Positions 1 to 10,128 of a stretch of 64,000 nucleotides of DNA are shown in pieces. How positions within the stretch are numbered: the stretch's first letter is position 1; each line of letters starts with the position of its first letter. Source of the DNA: Gammaproteobacteria bacterium (GTDB lineage Bacteria; Pseudomonadota; Gammaproteobacteria; JAKEHO01); NCBI GenBank assembly GCA_022614965.1, contig JAKEHO010000008.1, forward strand, positions 30,069-94,068, in the 5' to 3' direction. The notes under the pieces are model-generated. The model saw only the letters and a program-made list of their open reading frames with translations, did not search any database and was not told the origin of the DNA. The translations under genes and the position numbers were made by a program.

Positions 1-1284
1 GACTTTATTGACATGGCCGCAAGTCGCAACCAGCATGAAGTGGAAAACCGACTAAAAGAGCTGCTTAAGGCAGACCGGGCGCGTGTGCAGATCGGTCGGA
101 TCTCTCGATTTGGGCTGCTCGAAATGTCACGCCAAAGGCTACGGCCCTCCCTGGGTGAAACCAGCCACATCATCTGCCCTCGCTGCAATGGCCGGGGCAC
201 CATCCGTAGCGTGGAATCGCTTGGCCTGTCCGTCCTACGGCTGATCGAAGAAGAGGCGATGAAGGAGAACACGGTGAAGGTAATCGCGCAACTCCCGGTG
301 GACACGGCGACCTTTTTGCTGAATGAGAAGCGCCAAGCCGTAGAGCGGATCGAGGATCGCCATGAAGTCGAGATTGTGCTGATCCCTGCGCCCGCTCTAG
401 CGACGCCGCAATACAAGTTGCAACGCATTCGTCAGAACGAGGCAGAGAACGATGAATACAAGCGGGCCAGTTATAAACTGGCCGCTGAAATCGAGGGCGC
501 CGAGGCAGAGGCTGTTAAGCCGGAAAAGCCGCGCCCGGCAGAATCGCCGGCTGTAAAGCCTGTCATTCCGGAGAAGCCGGTGCCCGTCGTTGACAGAGGG
601 CTGGCCACGGGGGGACAAGGCTTCTTTAAGCGCTGGATGGAACATCTATTTGGCCGAAAACGTGGGCCGGAGGCGACGCAGGCCATTGGGAAGGCGCGAA
701 ATCCCCAATGGCGTCGACGTTCCACCCACACGCGCTCACGCTCGTCTGCGACCGGCTGGGAACGTTCACGATATAATGCCGCACCCAAGCCCAACCACCG
801 AGATCGCCCGGATGAAACCGAGGCGGAGCGTTTTCAGGCTCGCCTGGATGAAAGGGGTGGCACGGGCCCTCAACCGGCCGGAAACAGAGCGCCAGGCGCT
901 AAGACCGCACCGCCGGCACGTTCCGGCGTGCGCCGTGGACGGCGCGGTGGCCGTCGGCGCCGTCGAGGCCAAACGGCGGAACCCGTCGCGGGCACACCCG
1001 TCACTGCAGAGCAGAGGTTAAATCAGGGGAGCGTTGAAACAGGAAACGCCGGGGTTTTAGTCGATTCACACCGTCGATCCGCCGCTGATGTACCGAGTGA
1101 GATAAATCAAGAAACGCCAATCCGCCAAACGGCCGACTCCGACGATGTGCAAGGAAGAAACTCCGTCGACCTGCCCGATGACAGGAAAGGGCATGATACG
1201 GACCGGGCAGCCCCCGACAACCCAGATGAGCCCGAAAGGCAACGGCCCGCGCAGGCCCCACCGGTGCCCGACGTCACAACATAG
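1..1284 (+). CDS. rne: Ribonuclease E, C-terminal part (5' end outside window)
   Basis: RNase E is the endoribonuclease that starts mRNA decay and matures rRNA and tRNA; it also scaffolds the degradosome at the inner membrane. The window opens inside the catalytic core: the first codons read DFIDM in frame, so the true start lies upstream. The visible part shows the DNase I-like subdomain, the zinc-link CPRCNGRG (cysteines at visible residues 59 and 62), LRLIEEEA, and the small domain to about residue 145. A disordered tail rich in Pro, Glu and Arg follows, with the run RRGRRGGRRRRRG near residue 320, typical of the RNA-binding arm. The tail is poorly conserved in the family, so where it ends cannot be judged by similarity. 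Confidence 0.95.
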   Translation, partial: DFIDMAASRNQHEVENRLKELLKADRARVQIGRISRFGLLEMSRQRLRPSLGETSHIICPRCNGRGTIRSVESLGLSVLRLIEEEAMKENTVKVIAQLPVDTATFLLNEKRQAVERIEDRHEVEIVLIPAPALATPQYKLQRIRQNEAENDEYKRASYKLAAEIEGAEAEAVKPEKPRPAESPAVKPVIPEKPVPVVDRGLATGGQGFFKRWMEHLFGRKRGPEATQAIGKARNPQWRRRSTHTRSRSSATGWERSRYNAAPKPNHRDRPDETEAERFQARLDERGGTGPQPAGNRAPGAKTAPPARSGVRRGRRGGRRRRRGQTAEPVAGTPVTAEQRLNQGSVETGNAGVLVDSHRRSAADVPSEINQETPIRQTADSDDVQGRNSVDLPDDRKGHDTDRAAPDNPDEPERQRPAQAPPVPDVTT

Positions 1285-1702
1285 GCATCGGCCAATCGCT
1301 ATCGGAACCGAGAGATAGCGCGTCAACGGAGCGCACCCGTCGCAGTCTGATGACGGGGGATGGTCAGGATGCGGACAGCGCCGATAGCGTGAGGGGCCCA
1401 CAGCCATCTCGGGACCCTAACGACAGCGAGTTATGAATACCGCTCGCCAAGGTGATGAGCCTCGCCTTACCCGCGTGGCGATATTACGGAGCCCAGGCCG
1501 TCATCGAGTGGCGCGGGTCGTCAACGGAATGGCTCTAGAATTATGCTATCATTTTGGCATGTTATAAAAGAAAGTTAGAGCATTATCTCAAAAGGCACAG
1601 GGCGTCAGTCAAGGCAAAATGCGCCGCTGTGACCTTTGCAACCCGCATGATCGGTGCGGCGGATCGCAGGGCGCTTCGCCCGGGGTCTTATCGAACCTCC
1701 CC
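1285..1702. other. Intergenic region between convergent rne and acpS, nothing recognised
   Basis: About 420 bases between two convergent genes. I see no tRNA, no coding segment with a family resemblance and no strong hairpin with a T-run. Short open frames here on both strands have compositions that look like chance readings. The base composition turns AT-rich near 1540-1600. Confidence 0.5.
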
Positions 1703-2080
1703 TCATTTGGCCAAGGCGACAAACGCCAGGGCATGGTTAAGTTCGTGAGCGAGACTGAGATGCGCTTCGGCGATGCCAACCTTGGCCAGCAGCTCCGCGG
1801 CACGACCCGTACATTGCAGGCTCGGACGGCCCAGTTCGTCGTGCACAACCGCGATCTGTTGGAGAGAGAGCCCGCCACGGAATCCGGTCCCTAACGCCTT
1901 CGCTAGCGCCTCTTTGGCGGCAAAGCGGGTAGCCAGGAAGTGGGCAGGCTTTCGAGCATGGCGATACGCGCTGTGTTCGTTCTCTGCCAGGATACGATGC
2001 GCGAATCGAAAACCGTAGCGATCGAGATTCTCCTGCATGCGACTCACGTCCACGATATCGACGCCAATTCCATAGATCAC
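1703..2080 (-). CDS. acpS: Holo-[acyl-carrier-protein] synthase
   Basis: AcpS transfers the 4'-phosphopantetheine group of CoA to the conserved serine of acyl carrier protein, making it active for fatty acid synthesis in the cytosol. At 125 aa it has the family's usual length. The two signatures are present: [10 protein letters not shown] at residues 6-15, with the Mg-binding Asp, and [14 protein letters not shown] at about 53-66, with the second metal ligand Glu. HDELGRP is also present. The start is GTG and overlaps the pdxJ stop (GTGA), which indicates translational coupling. This is the last gene of the lepA-to-acpS operon. Confidence 0.95.
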   Translation of the reverse strand: MIYGIGVDIVDVSRMQENLDRYGFRFAHRILAENEHSAYRHARKPAHFLATRFAAKEALAKALGTGFRGGLSLQQIAVVHDELGRPSLQCTGRAAELLAKVGIAEAHLSLAHELNHALAFVALAK

Positions 2081-2808
2081 TGGCGAGCCTCCCGCATCAG
2101 GCGCTTCATCTCCCTCACAGCGCTGCCGAGCCCTGTAAAGAGCGCCCGTGCCAGGATACTATGCCCAATGTTCAGTGCTTTGATGTCTGGGATCGCGGCA
2201 ATGGGCTGCACATTTTGATAATTTAGGCCATGCCCTGCGTTAACGTGGATCCCTGCTTCCGTCCCGTGGCGAACCGCGTCAATTATCGTTTGAAGTTCTT
2301 GCTCGCCGGATGCCGATGGCCAGCTGTGGGCAAATCGACCCGTATGTATCTCAATCACTGGTGCACCGACCTCGTGGGCGGCTTCGATCTGCATTGGATC
2401 GGCGTCGATAAAGAGTGAAACTCGGATGCCCACATCGCGCAGCCGAGCGCACGCGTCCAGCATTCGATCCTTTTGACCTGCAACGTCAAGTCCTCCTTCA
2501 GTCGTTAATTCGGCACGCCTTTCAGGCACAATACAACAATCATGGGGGCGAATCTTTTCAGCAATGGATAGCATCTCCTCTGTCGCCGCCATTTCCAAGT
2601 TCATTCGAGTTAGCACGATATCTTTAAGGAGATAAACGTCTCGTTCTTGGATGTGTCGGCGATCTTCGCGCAGATGAATCGTGATAGCATCAGCGCCGGC
2701 CTGCTCCGCTTCACATGCCGCCTGAATAGGGTCCGGATAGCGTGTCCTACGAGCTTCTCTCAGGGTTGCGACATGATCAATATTTACACCAAGCAGAATT
2801 GGTCCCAT
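2077..2808 (-). CDS. pdxJ: Pyridoxine 5'-phosphate synthase
   Basis: PdxJ condenses 1-deoxy-D-xylulose 5-phosphate with 3-amino-2-oxopropyl phosphate to give pyridoxine 5'-phosphate, the last ring-forming step of DXP-dependent vitamin B6 synthesis. The protein is a 243-aa TIM barrel. [16 protein letters not shown] lies at the N terminus, [13 protein letters not shown] follows, and the phosphate-binding VNAGHGLNY is near residue 210. I chose the ATG at 2808, giving MGPILLGVN, because the only upstream alternative is a TTG four codons earlier. It follows recO after about 115 bases and overlaps acpS by four bases, the usual recO-pdxJ-acpS order. Confidence 0.95.
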   Translation of the reverse strand: MGPILLGVNIDHVATLREARRTRYPDPIQAACEAEQAGADAITIHLREDRRHIQERDVYLLKDIVLTRMNLEMAATEEMLSIAEKIRPHDCCIVPERRAELTTEGGLDVAGQKDRMLDACARLRDVGIRVSLFIDADPMQIEAAHEVGAPVIEIHTGRFAHSWPSASGEQELQTIIDAVRHGTEAGIHVNAGHGLNYQNVQPIAAIPDIKALNIGHSILARALFTGLGSAVREMKRLMREARQ

Positions 2809-2923
2809 ACGACGTTCCAACGAGGGCGCCTGATTGCGCTCATGAAGGATGAGTTAGACGAGATCCCATCGCATAATCTGAATTTGTAGGGGTGATGCAA
2901 TGCCGCTAACCGTCCGTAAGAAA

Positions 2924-3685
2924 TCAGGTATTATTCTCTGCATTTTTCTTTAGCTTTAATTCACTATAAGCCATGTTTTTTAGGTAAGCGTGATAAAGTT
3001 CTCGGCTAAAAAGAGGTTTAGTTCCAACATATCGGGCTAATACAAGACGCATTAGCTGCTTTGCCTCACGCAGAACGTCGTCTCCGTCAAATCGCTCTGC
3101 AGCGATAGCGAGCAAGGTCCGGCCATGAACCTTTATATATTCCGCACCATTCGGCACGGCTTCCAAAGGGCCGGTATCCACCTGGTAGTAATACCGCTCC
3201 TCTGGATCGATGGCCTTGCCAGACTGCACTTCATGATCCAGTCTCAAACCGTAACCGGTGGCCTGCAATAAGCGTTTCTCAAAGACTCTAAGTACCCTTT
3301 CTTCGTCTTCGGGTGTGCTAAGCTGAGCAATCGCGTCATCATATGCATTGAATAGCTCGCGATGACTCTCATGACGATGTAGTAAACGCAAAAGCAGTTC
3401 ATTCAAGTAGAATCCCGCGATGAGTTGTCGACCAATCAGGGGGCGAAAAGGAGCGTCCGGTTCAACGGCCGTTAAGGTACCTAATTCACCTTTCCCGAAC
3501 CATGAGATCTGCAGTCGCCAGAATGGCTGCAGTATATTCCGGTAACGTGATCGCGTTTGCCTTACACCGCGCGCAACAAGCGCAACGCGACCTTGTTCGG
3601 CTGAGAATACTTCCAGCAATACGCTGGTCTCTCTATACGAACGCCGATGCAAGACATAACTAGGATTTAATGATACACGCGCCAC
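2924..3685 (-). CDS. recO: DNA repair protein RecO
   Basis: RecO works with RecF and RecR to load RecA on gapped single-stranded DNA and to anneal SSB-coated strands. The 253-aa protein has the N-terminal OB-fold segment (YVLHRRSYRETSVLLEVFS, then GRVALVARGVR) and the helical C-terminal region with FEKRLLQATGYGLRLD. The zinc-finger cysteines found in many RecO proteins are absent, as is common in gammaproteobacteria. The start is GTG; an ATG two bases upstream is out of frame. It begins 14 bases after era and belongs to the same operon. Confidence 0.92.
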   Translation of the reverse strand: MARVSLNPSYVLHRRSYRETSVLLEVFSAEQGRVALVARGVRQTRSRYRNILQPFWRLQISWFGKGELGTLTAVEPDAPFRPLIGRQLIAGFYLNELLLRLLHRHESHRELFNAYDDAIAQLSTPEDEERVLRVFEKRLLQATGYGLRLDHEVQSGKAIDPEERYYYQVDTGPLEAVPNGAEYIKVHGRTLLAIAAERFDGDDVLREAKQLMRLVLARYVGTKPLFSRELYHAYLKNMAYSELKLKKNAENNT

Positions 3686-3699
3686 ATTCAGGTGTGATG

Positions 3700-4626
3700 T
3701 TATTCTGGAATATCTACTACCCTACCCTGCATATGGTAACCGAGTTCCTGCAAGGCACGTATATCATTAGACCATTTTTCCTTGACCTTAACCCATGTCC
3801 GTAGAAACACCTTACTACCAAACATCTTCTCCATGTCCTTTCTGGCTTGCTCCCCTACTTCCTTCAGCAGCCTGCCATTCTTACCGATCACAATGGCCTT
3901 TTGTCCGGGCCGCTCCACCCAGATTGTCGCCATGATTTGCACCACGGCGCCCTGATGTGAGAATTCATCAATTACGACGCTAAGATGATACGGTACTTCT
4001 GCCCCTAGCATGCGCATCAATTTTTCACGGATAAGCTCCGCTGCAAAAAAACGTTGGCTACGATCGGTCATTTGATCTACCGCATAACACAAGGGACCAT
4101 GCGGTAGCAGTGATAGAATTCGTTGCTCAAGGCTTTCCAAATTGTCGCCCTTCCGCGCGGAAATAGGAAATACGTCTATATACGCCATCATCTGTCCAAA
4201 CTTGTCTAGGTAGGGCAGTAACTTTGATTTATCTTTAAGCTTGTCTACTTTATTTACTGCAAGAATGATTGGCACCGGGTGCTTATCTAGCTGTGCAACT
4301 AAAAAGTCGTCTTCTTCAGTCCAAAACAAAGCTTCAACCATCATCACAATTAGATCAACCCCCTCTATGGCGTTATAAACTTCGCGATTCATGAAACGAT
4401 TTATCGCACGTCGCGGCGACTTCTGTAGGCCTGGAGTATCCACGTAAATTGCCTGTCTGCGTCCCACCGTCTTAATGGCTAAGATAGGATAGCGGGTCGT
4501 CTGAGGCTTGCGGGAGGTAATACTGATCTTCTGCCCGATCAGCCGATTGAGTAGCGTGGACTTTCCCACGTTGGGTCGGCCGACAATTGCAACGTAGCCG
4601 CAGTGGTCATCTGGACTAGCCGACAT
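3700..4626 (-). CDS. era: GTPase Era
   Basis: Era is an essential GTPase that binds the 3' end of 16S rRNA during 30S subunit maturation and associates with the inner membrane. The 308-aa protein has the G1 motif GRPNVGKST, G3 DTPG and G4 NKVD. The C-terminal KH domain includes VIGKNGRLLKEVGEQAR. I chose the ATG at 4626 (MSASPDDHCGY); the longer reading starts at a GTG and adds nine residues unlike the family. It overlaps the 3' end of rnc by 11 bases, matching the widespread rnc-era coupling. Confidence 0.95.
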   Translation of the reverse strand: MSASPDDHCGYVAIVGRPNVGKSTLLNRLIGQKISITSRKPQTTRYPILAIKTVGRRQAIYVDTPGLQKSPRRAINRFMNREVYNAIEGVDLIVMMVEALFWTEEDDFLVAQLDKHPVPIILAVNKVDKLKDKSKLLPYLDKFGQMMAYIDVFPISARKGDNLESLEQRILSLLPHGPLCYAVDQMTDRSQRFFAAELIREKLMRMLGAEVPYHLSVVIDEFSHQGAVVQIMATIWVERPGQKAIVIGKNGRLLKEVGEQARKDMEKMFGSKVFLRTWVKVKEKWSNDIRALQELGYHMQGRVVDIPE

Positions 4627-5350
4627 CGGAGTGATCTGCTTTATCAAGAGCACGGCTGCTACGGTTAACCTCCTTCTCTGCTTGCAGCTGCGCCAGAACC
4701 TTACGAGCAGCTGACTGTTCAGCGCGTTGCTTGCTGGGCCCGTGGGCTAAAATGGATTCGTTGAGGCCGGCGACTTCACACTGTATAGTGAATATCTTCT
4801 CGTGAGCTTGGCCTTCAACAGTAATGACCTTGTAGGAGGGCAAGGGCAACTGCCGGGCTTGTAGATATTCCTGCAATTCCGTTTTGGGATCTTTGGCAAC
4901 GCGCTCTAGGGACGTTGATGCCAAGGAGGCTTCAAATAGTCTGCACACTCTCTCACGGCAGACGACTATACCCGCATCCAAATAAATTGCGCCAATCATA
5001 GCTTCTAACGCGTTCGAAAGGATTGAGTCGCGTCGCCAACCACCGCTTTTTAGTTCACCACCGCCCAATTTTAGATAGCTTCCTATATCGAGCTCCCGCG
5101 CGAGGGAAGCCAAAGTATCGCGTCTTACCAACGTGGCACGCAGGCGCGTTAGCTCGCCTTCGGTAGCGTTCGGAAAGCGCTGATAGAGGGCATCAGCGAT
5201 AATAAAGCCAAGCAGCGCATCGCCCAGATACTCCAATCTCTCATTATTTTTATTCCCCGCACTACGGTGAGTCAACGCTTCGCGGAGTAGTCCCCTGTCT
5301 TGAAAATCATGACCAAGCGATTCACACAGACGTGCAATTGATGCGCTCAA
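4616..5350 (-). CDS. rnc: Ribonuclease III
   Basis: RNase III cleaves double-stranded RNA in rRNA precursors and in structured mRNAs. The 244-aa protein has the signature ERLEYLGDALLGFIIADALY at about residues 37-56, with the catalytic Glu and Asp, a second acidic site in the segment EAMIGAIYLDAG, and a C-terminal dsRNA-binding domain from about residue 155 ending near AARKVLAQL. The start codon is TTG and overlaps the DUF4845 stop (TTGA), so translation probably depends on coupling. It lies between the DUF4845 gene and era. Confidence 0.95.
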   Translation of the reverse strand: MSASIARLCESLGHDFQDRGLLREALTHRSAGNKNNERLEYLGDALLGFIIADALYQRFPNATEGELTRLRATLVRRDTLASLARELDIGSYLKLGGGELKSGGWRRDSILSNALEAMIGAIYLDAGIVVCRERVCRLFEASLASTSLERVAKDPKTELQEYLQARQLPLPSYKVITVEGQAHEKIFTIQCEVAGLNESILAHGPSKQRAEQSAARKVLAQLQAEKEVNRSSRALDKADHSDVG

Positions 5351-5739
5351 TTGGACGGCAAATCAATAGTCTTATCGAACTTTAAAACAATGGCGAGGTT
5401 CCAAAATAAGTCATTTCTAGACTCATACTTCATCGTCATTTTACGCCGCTTAGTATCTTTTATCGTTGTGATCGTTAGATAGTTTCTAATGTTGCGTTCA
5501 TTAAACTGTTTGACGTCACTGACTTCGAGATTTCGTGTTAGGTAGTTTTCAATTTCCTTCGTTGTGAGTGTCGCGATATCGGGTCTTTCTGCGACGGCGC
5601 GCATGCCAGCTGTCACCCGGAGACTTTCATAATAGAGTGGAAATACTTTTAGGGTAACAAGGCTAAAAAAAGCGATTAAACCCAAGATAATAAGCCAGCC
5701 CAATGCCGTAACGCCTTCTTGTTTTTTGGCCAGTTTCAT
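5347..5739 (-). CDS. DUF4845 membrane protein
   Basis: This small single-pass membrane protein of the DUF4845 family (130 aa) is a regular neighbour of lepB and rnc in gammaproteobacteria. Its function is not known. A positively charged N terminus (MKLAKKQEGVTALG) precedes one hydrophobic helix (WLIILGLIAFFSLVTLKVF), and the rest is a soluble periplasmic-type domain. The N terminus resembles a prepilin-like anchor, which is only a resemblance. I chose the ATG at 5739 because the longer reading would overlap lepB. It begins 28 bases after lepB and overlaps rnc by four bases. Confidence 0.8.
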   Translation of the reverse strand: MKLAKKQEGVTALGWLIILGLIAFFSLVTLKVFPLYYESLRVTAGMRAVAERPDIATLTTKEIENYLTRNLEVSDVKQFNERNIRNYLTITTIKDTKRRKMTMKYESRNDLFWNLAIVLKFDKTIDLPSN

Positions 5740-5767
5740 CGAATGTATCCGTTTGACTTCTATAAGT

Positions 5768-6589
5768 TTAGTGTACTGCCATTCCAATCCGGTCCCAGTT
5801 CACACCACCGCTCTTGCTATCCCAATGCATCCAGGTCAGGAACGCTTTCCCAATCAAATTTTGCTCCGGTACTGTACCCCAATAGCGACTGTCTTTACTA
5901 TTATCACGATTATCGCCCATCACAAAATAGTGCCCTTCAGCAACAACCAGTGGCGGAATATCAAGGGATCGATGGTCCGGGGCTACGAGGATATTGTGCT
6001 CAACTCCGACAAGATTTTCTTCTCGCAAAGATGCGCCGGTCATTATTGACCCTGCTCCGACGCCGGTATATGTACCTAAAACAGTCTGCTTCTCCGGTTT
6101 GCCATTGACATAGAGCGTCTTATCGTAATAGGCAATCTGATCACCTGGCAAGCCTACGACGCGTTTAATGAAAGGAATGGAAGGATCTTCGGGATAGCGA
6201 AATACTACAATATCCCCTCGTGCAGGTTCTCCTATGTCGATAACCCTGGTATTGAGCACCGGCAGGCGGATACCATAGTCAAATTTGTTTACCAGAATAA
6301 AGTCGCCTATTAACAGTGTTGGCATCATGGAACCCGAAGGGATGCGAAAAGGTTCGACGACAAAGGATCGTAAGAACAAAACAATAACGAAGATTGGAAA
6401 GAAAGAGCGGGCATATTCAACGAGGACCGGCCGCCGGCCCACTTGGTCGGATACCTCGACATCCACTGCATCGCCAAGAACCGTCAAAGCCTGCCTGCGT
6501 TTTGGTGCTAGAACCAGGGAATCAAACGCCCAGATTAAACCGCTAACTAAGACGAGTAGCACCATGACTGTTGCAAAATCGAAACTCAT
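5768..6589 (-). CDS. lepB: Signal peptidase I
   Basis: LepB cleaves signal peptides from exported preproteins on the periplasmic face of the inner membrane. The 273-aa protein has two N-terminal membrane segments (about residues 5-25 and 58-76), the catalytic serine in [11 protein letters not shown] and the general-base lysine in [13 protein letters not shown]. The late conserved box [14 protein letters not shown] is also present. The start overlaps the lepA stop as ATGA. LepA-LepB pairing is conserved across the group. Confidence 0.96.
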   Translation of the reverse strand: MSFDFATVMVLLVLVSGLIWAFDSLVLAPKRRQALTVLGDAVDVEVSDQVGRRPVLVEYARSFFPIFVIVLFLRSFVVEPFRIPSGSMMPTLLIGDFILVNKFDYGIRLPVLNTRVIDIGEPARGDIVVFRYPEDPSIPFIKRVVGLPGDQIAYYDKTLYVNGKPEKQTVLGTYTGVGAGSIMTGASLREENLVGVEHNILVAPDHRSLDIPPLVVAEGHYFVMGDNRDNSKDSRYWGTVPEQNLIGKAFLTWMHWDSKSGGVNWDRIGMAVH

Positions 6590-8382
6590 TTTTTCCTTCC
6601 AATCTGAAGAACTACCATGAAGGCCTCCTGGGGGATTTCTACCGAACCAAATTGTTTCATCCGCTTCTTCCCTGCTTTTTGCTTCTCCAGCAATTTTCGC
6701 TTACGTGTAACGTCGCCACCATAGCATTTGGCTGTCACATTCTTGCGTAGCGCTTTGACTGTTTCCCTCGCCAAAATTTGTGATCCAATTGCTGCTTGAA
6801 TGGCTACGTCAAACATCTGCCTCGGAATGACTTCTTTTATCCTTTCCGTCAACTCCCGACCCCGTGAATTGCTCTGATCCCGGTGGATAATCAATGATAA
6901 GGCATCGACTTTTTCGCCATTGATAAGAATATCAATTTTTACCATATCTGCCTGCTGGAAGCGCAGAAAAGAGTAGTCGAATGAAGCATACCCCCGGCTT
7001 ACCGATTTCAGGCGATCGAAAAAATCTAGTACCACTTCACCCATCGGCAACTCAAAACTGAGAGATATTTGGTTACCAAGGTATTGTAGCTTCTTTTGAA
7101 CACCGCGTTTTTCGATACAGAGTGAGATAACATTTCCCAAATATTGCTGCGGAACAAGGATATCGGCTCGAATAATAGGCTCGCGAATTGCCGTGATCTG
7201 ATTTGGGGGCGGTAGCTGCGCTGGATTATCTATCAGGTATTCCTTCCCCCCAGTGGTTAAAACCTCATATACCACTGTGGGTGCGGTCGTGATCAGATTT
7301 GATCCATACTCGCGCTCAAGGCGTTCTTGAACGATCTCCATATGCAGCATTCCTAGAAATCCACATCGGAAGCCGAACCCGAGGGCTTCAGATGTTTCCA
7401 TTTCGTAATGCAGGGCAGAATCGTTAAGGCGCAATTTAGCGAGAGCCTCACGCAGGTCTTCATAGTCGTTGGAATCCACTGGAAACAATCCTGCGAAGAC
7501 GCGAGGTTTGATGATTCGAAACCCAGGTAAAGGTTGTCCATTCGTGGGGCCTAGGTCAGTCAATGTGTCACCGACAGGCGCGCCGTTAATATCCTTAACA
7601 CCCGCAATGACATAACCGACCTCGCCTGCTTCAAGGCGTTCACGACGCGCGCGTTTTGGCGTAAAGATACCGACTTGATCCACTTGAAACGTTCTTCCTG
7701 TTGACATTACGCAGATTTTTTGTCCCACAGACATTGCGCCGTCGACAACCCGCACGAGCGAGATCACGCCAAGATAGTTGTCAAACCACGAATCAATGAT
7801 AAGTGCCTTCAGTGGTGCATCTGGGTGGCCTCTTGGTGGCGGCACGCGTCGCACCAAAATCTCTAAAAGCTCCCGCACTCCTTTCCCCGATTTTGCACTT
7901 ACCCGGATGGCATCATGGGCGTCGATGCCGATAATTTCCTCGATTTCTTGAATCACCCTTTCCGGTGCGGCGGCAGGGAGATCAATTTTGTTAAGCACTG
8001 GTATGATCTCGAGTCCCTGTTCGATTGCCGTGTTACAGTTCGCAACGCTCTGAGCTTGGACACCTTGAACCGCATCCACCACAAGCAGAGCCCCTTCGCA
8101 AGCAGCCAGAGACCGCGAAACCTCGTAGCTGAAATCGACGTGTCCGGGCGTGTCAATTAGGTTTAGTTGGTACATACAGCCGTCATTCGCGAGAAACTGC
8201 AATGTCACATTCTGAGCTTTGATCGTGATCCCCCGTTCGCGCTCCAACTCCATTGAGTCAAGCACCTGCTCTGACATCTCACGTTCACTCAAGCCGCCGC
8301 AAATCTGTATAAATCGGTCAGCTAACGTAGATTTTCCGTGATTGATATGCGCAATAATGGAAAAGTTTCGAATGTGTTTCAT
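6586..8382 (-). CDS. lepA: Elongation factor 4 (LepA)
   Basis: LepA is a ribosome-associated translational GTPase that affects initiation and back-translocation. The 598-aa protein has the usual length. The G domain begins at residue 1, with the P-loop [17 protein letters not shown] and NKIDLP. EF-G-like domains II, III and V follow, with the LepA-specific C-terminal domain containing [20 protein letters not shown]. It lies 293 bases downstream of mucD on the same strand and leads the lepA-lepB-DUF4845-rnc-era-recO-pdxJ-acpS run. No clear promoter is visible ahead of it. Confidence 0.97.
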   Translation of the reverse strand: MKHIRNFSIIAHINHGKSTLADRFIQICGGLSEREMSEQVLDSMELERERGITIKAQNVTLQFLANDGCMYQLNLIDTPGHVDFSYEVSRSLAACEGALLVVDAVQGVQAQSVANCNTAIEQGLEIIPVLNKIDLPAAAPERVIQEIEEIIGIDAHDAIRVSAKSGKGVRELLEILVRRVPPPRGHPDAPLKALIIDSWFDNYLGVISLVRVVDGAMSVGQKICVMSTGRTFQVDQVGIFTPKRARRERLEAGEVGYVIAGVKDINGAPVGDTLTDLGPTNGQPLPGFRIIKPRVFAGLFPVDSNDYEDLREALAKLRLNDSALHYEMETSEALGFGFRCGFLGMLHMEIVQERLEREYGSNLITTAPTVVYEVLTTGGKEYLIDNPAQLPPPNQITAIREPIIRADILVPQQYLGNVISLCIEKRGVQKKLQYLGNQISLSFELPMGEVVLDFFDRLKSVSRGYASFDYSFLRFQQADMVKIDILINGEKVDALSLIIHRDQSNSRGRELTERIKEVIPRQMFDVAIQAAIGSQILARETVKALRKNVTAKCYGGDVTRKRKLLEKQKAGKKRMKQFGSVEIPQEAFMVVLQIGRKK

Positions 8383-8623
8383 TAAATGTTCGACGAATCA
8401 ATCCCTTGTGACAGCGGAGCGATCCTTAGAGATTTGCCAGGAAGTGCACCTTTCGGCGGGCTCCCCGCGGACCTACCAATGATACATTGTTACACCGGTG
8501 ATAGCGCGGGGGCTTATATTTTAGCTTTTCCTTGTGGTGCCGCTAAGTCTGAGCAGTGGCTGTTCTGGCCGGCTGATGATGCCGCTACGGATGTTAACCG
8601 GATCCTAAAATTAGGTTAAATGC

Positions 8624-8648
8624 GTGACGCTGGGCAGGTAGGCGTCAC
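8624..8648. terminator. Inverted repeat between mucD and lepA
   Basis: A perfect 7-base stem (GTGACGC/GCGTCAC) with an 11-base loop lies 28 bases beyond the mucD stop. The T-run after it on the minus strand is short and interrupted, so termination there would be weak. It may separate the stress operon from the lepA operon. Confidence 0.3.
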
Positions 8649-8675
8649 TTCGTCCTGCACCTAGGGTGATCAGTG

Positions 8676-10115
8676 CTAATCTGGCAGTTTCATAGCCAAA
8701 AAGTTAGGACCACCGCGCCGCTGAATTAACACGGGCACAGATTTACCCGCTGGTAAACCTTCGACAAGCGTTTTAAAGTGATCAGCATTCTTAACTTTGA
8801 CGTTATTGAGTAGGAGGATGATATCGCCTTGGCGTATCCCCGCTTCTTGCGCTGGACCATCCTCGACCTTGTCTACGATGACGCCATCTTCTTCGATCTC
8901 TAGTTGCTCGCGCTGTTTATCAGTGAGATCTCGTACGACCACATTAAGTCGATTGTTCGCAACACTTCCGGGCTTACCTGTCGATGCCAACTTCAGCTCC
9001 TCGTCCGCGGGCAGTTCAGCGATTTCTACATTGATCAGTTGTAATTTACCATTTCGAATAATCTTTACGGGCACCTTATCACCAACACGGCTACTGCCTA
9101 CGAGCGGTGGAAGGTCGAACGAAAAGTCAATTGGATCCCCAGCATAGGCAATGATGATATCTCCTGCCTGGATGCCTGCCTTGTCCGCCGGACCGTCGGG
9201 TAATACTTTCGCGACAAGGGCACCGTACGGCTTGTCCATGCCAAAGGATTCTGCAAGTTCCCGATTAACCTCTTGTATTAGGACCCCTATCCAACCTCTC
9301 GTGACGTGCCCTTGGTCTTTAAGTTGTTGATAGACGTTCATGACGACGTCGATCGGCACCGCAAACGATAGACCCATAAATCCACCTGTGCGGCTGTAAA
9401 TTTGGGAATTCACACCAACAACCTGGCCGTCAAGATTAAAAAGCGGTCCCCCCGAATTTCCTGGATTAATTGCTACATCCGTTTGGATAAACGGTACGTA
9501 ATTTTCATTGCGCAAATTGCGTCCTATCGCACTGACAATGCCCGCAGTAACAGAATGATCAAAATTGAAAGGTGATCCGATAGCCAGTACCCACTCCCCG
9601 ACTTTAAGGCCTGCCGATGTCCCAACCTGGACTGCAGGTAGGTTATTACCCTCAACCTTCAAGACCGCGATATCACTGCGCTCGTCCGTACCAATAACTT
9701 TCGCGACAAATTCTCTCCTGTCACTCATGCGCACGATAATCTCGTCAGCATCTTTAACAACATGATAATTCGTAATGACATAGCCGTCCTGAGAGATGAT
9801 AAACCCCGAACCGAGAGACGATCTGGGTTCGAATTCTTCTGGCCCTCCTGGTATTTCTTCAAAGAATCGACGAAAAAATTCGTTTAGCGGGCTGTCCTCC
9901 GGGATATCAGGCAGGTTGAAGCTACGCGGTGACGATTGGCCGGGCTCCTTTTTTAAGGTCGTACTGATATTGACGACGGCAGCGCTATTCTTTTCCACAA
10001 GCGGAGTAAAATCAGGTAAGTCCCCCGCTGTGGTCGCGGGGAAATACAGCAATATCCCACTTAGGGTAACCGCCAGCACTAACGTACGGCTTAGTATCGA
10101 ATGATCTAAATGCAT
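8676..10115 (-). CDS. mucD: Periplasmic serine protease MucD (DegP/HtrA family)
   Basis: This HtrA-family protease degrades misfolded envelope proteins and restrains the sigma-E stress response. The 479-aa protein starts with a signal peptide (hydrophobic stretch TLVLAVTLSGILLYF, then TTAGDLP). The catalytic triad lies in NYHVVKDADE (His), SDIAVLKV (Asp) and GNSGGPLFN (Ser). Two PDZ domains follow, from about residues 275 and 390. I chose the ATG at 10115 because the longer frame runs over rseC. It lies downstream of rpoE-rseA-rseB-rseC, the Pseudomonas algU-mucABCD arrangement. Confidence 0.93.
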   Translation of the reverse strand: MHLDHSILSRTLVLAVTLSGILLYFPATTAGDLPDFTPLVEKNSAAVVNISTTLKKEPGQSSPRSFNLPDIPEDSPLNEFFRRFFEEIPGGPEEFEPRSSLGSGFIISQDGYVITNYHVVKDADEIIVRMSDRREFVAKVIGTDERSDIAVLKVEGNNLPAVQVGTSAGLKVGEWVLAIGSPFNFDHSVTAGIVSAIGRNLRNENYVPFIQTDVAINPGNSGGPLFNLDGQVVGVNSQIYSRTGGFMGLSFAVPIDVVMNVYQQLKDQGHVTRGWIGVLIQEVNRELAESFGMDKPYGALVAKVLPDGPADKAGIQAGDIIIAYAGDPIDFSFDLPPLVGSSRVGDKVPVKIIRNGKLQLINVEIAELPADEELKLASTGKPGSVANNRLNVVVRDLTDKQREQLEIEEDGVIVDKVEDGPAQEAGIRQGDIILLLNNVKVKNADHFKTLVEGLPAGKSVPVLIQRRGGPNFLAMKLPD

Positions 10116-10128
10116 TCCAGAAACAGCC

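Noticed and set aside
5719..6108. Plus-strand frames opposite lepB
   Set aside because: Shadows of lepB, whose catalytic Ser and Lys motifs fix the true frame.
8386..8619. 77-codon plus-strand frame between mucD and lepA
   Set aside because: No family resemblance and no ribosome site; it begins four bases from the lepA start on the opposite strand and probably reflects chance.
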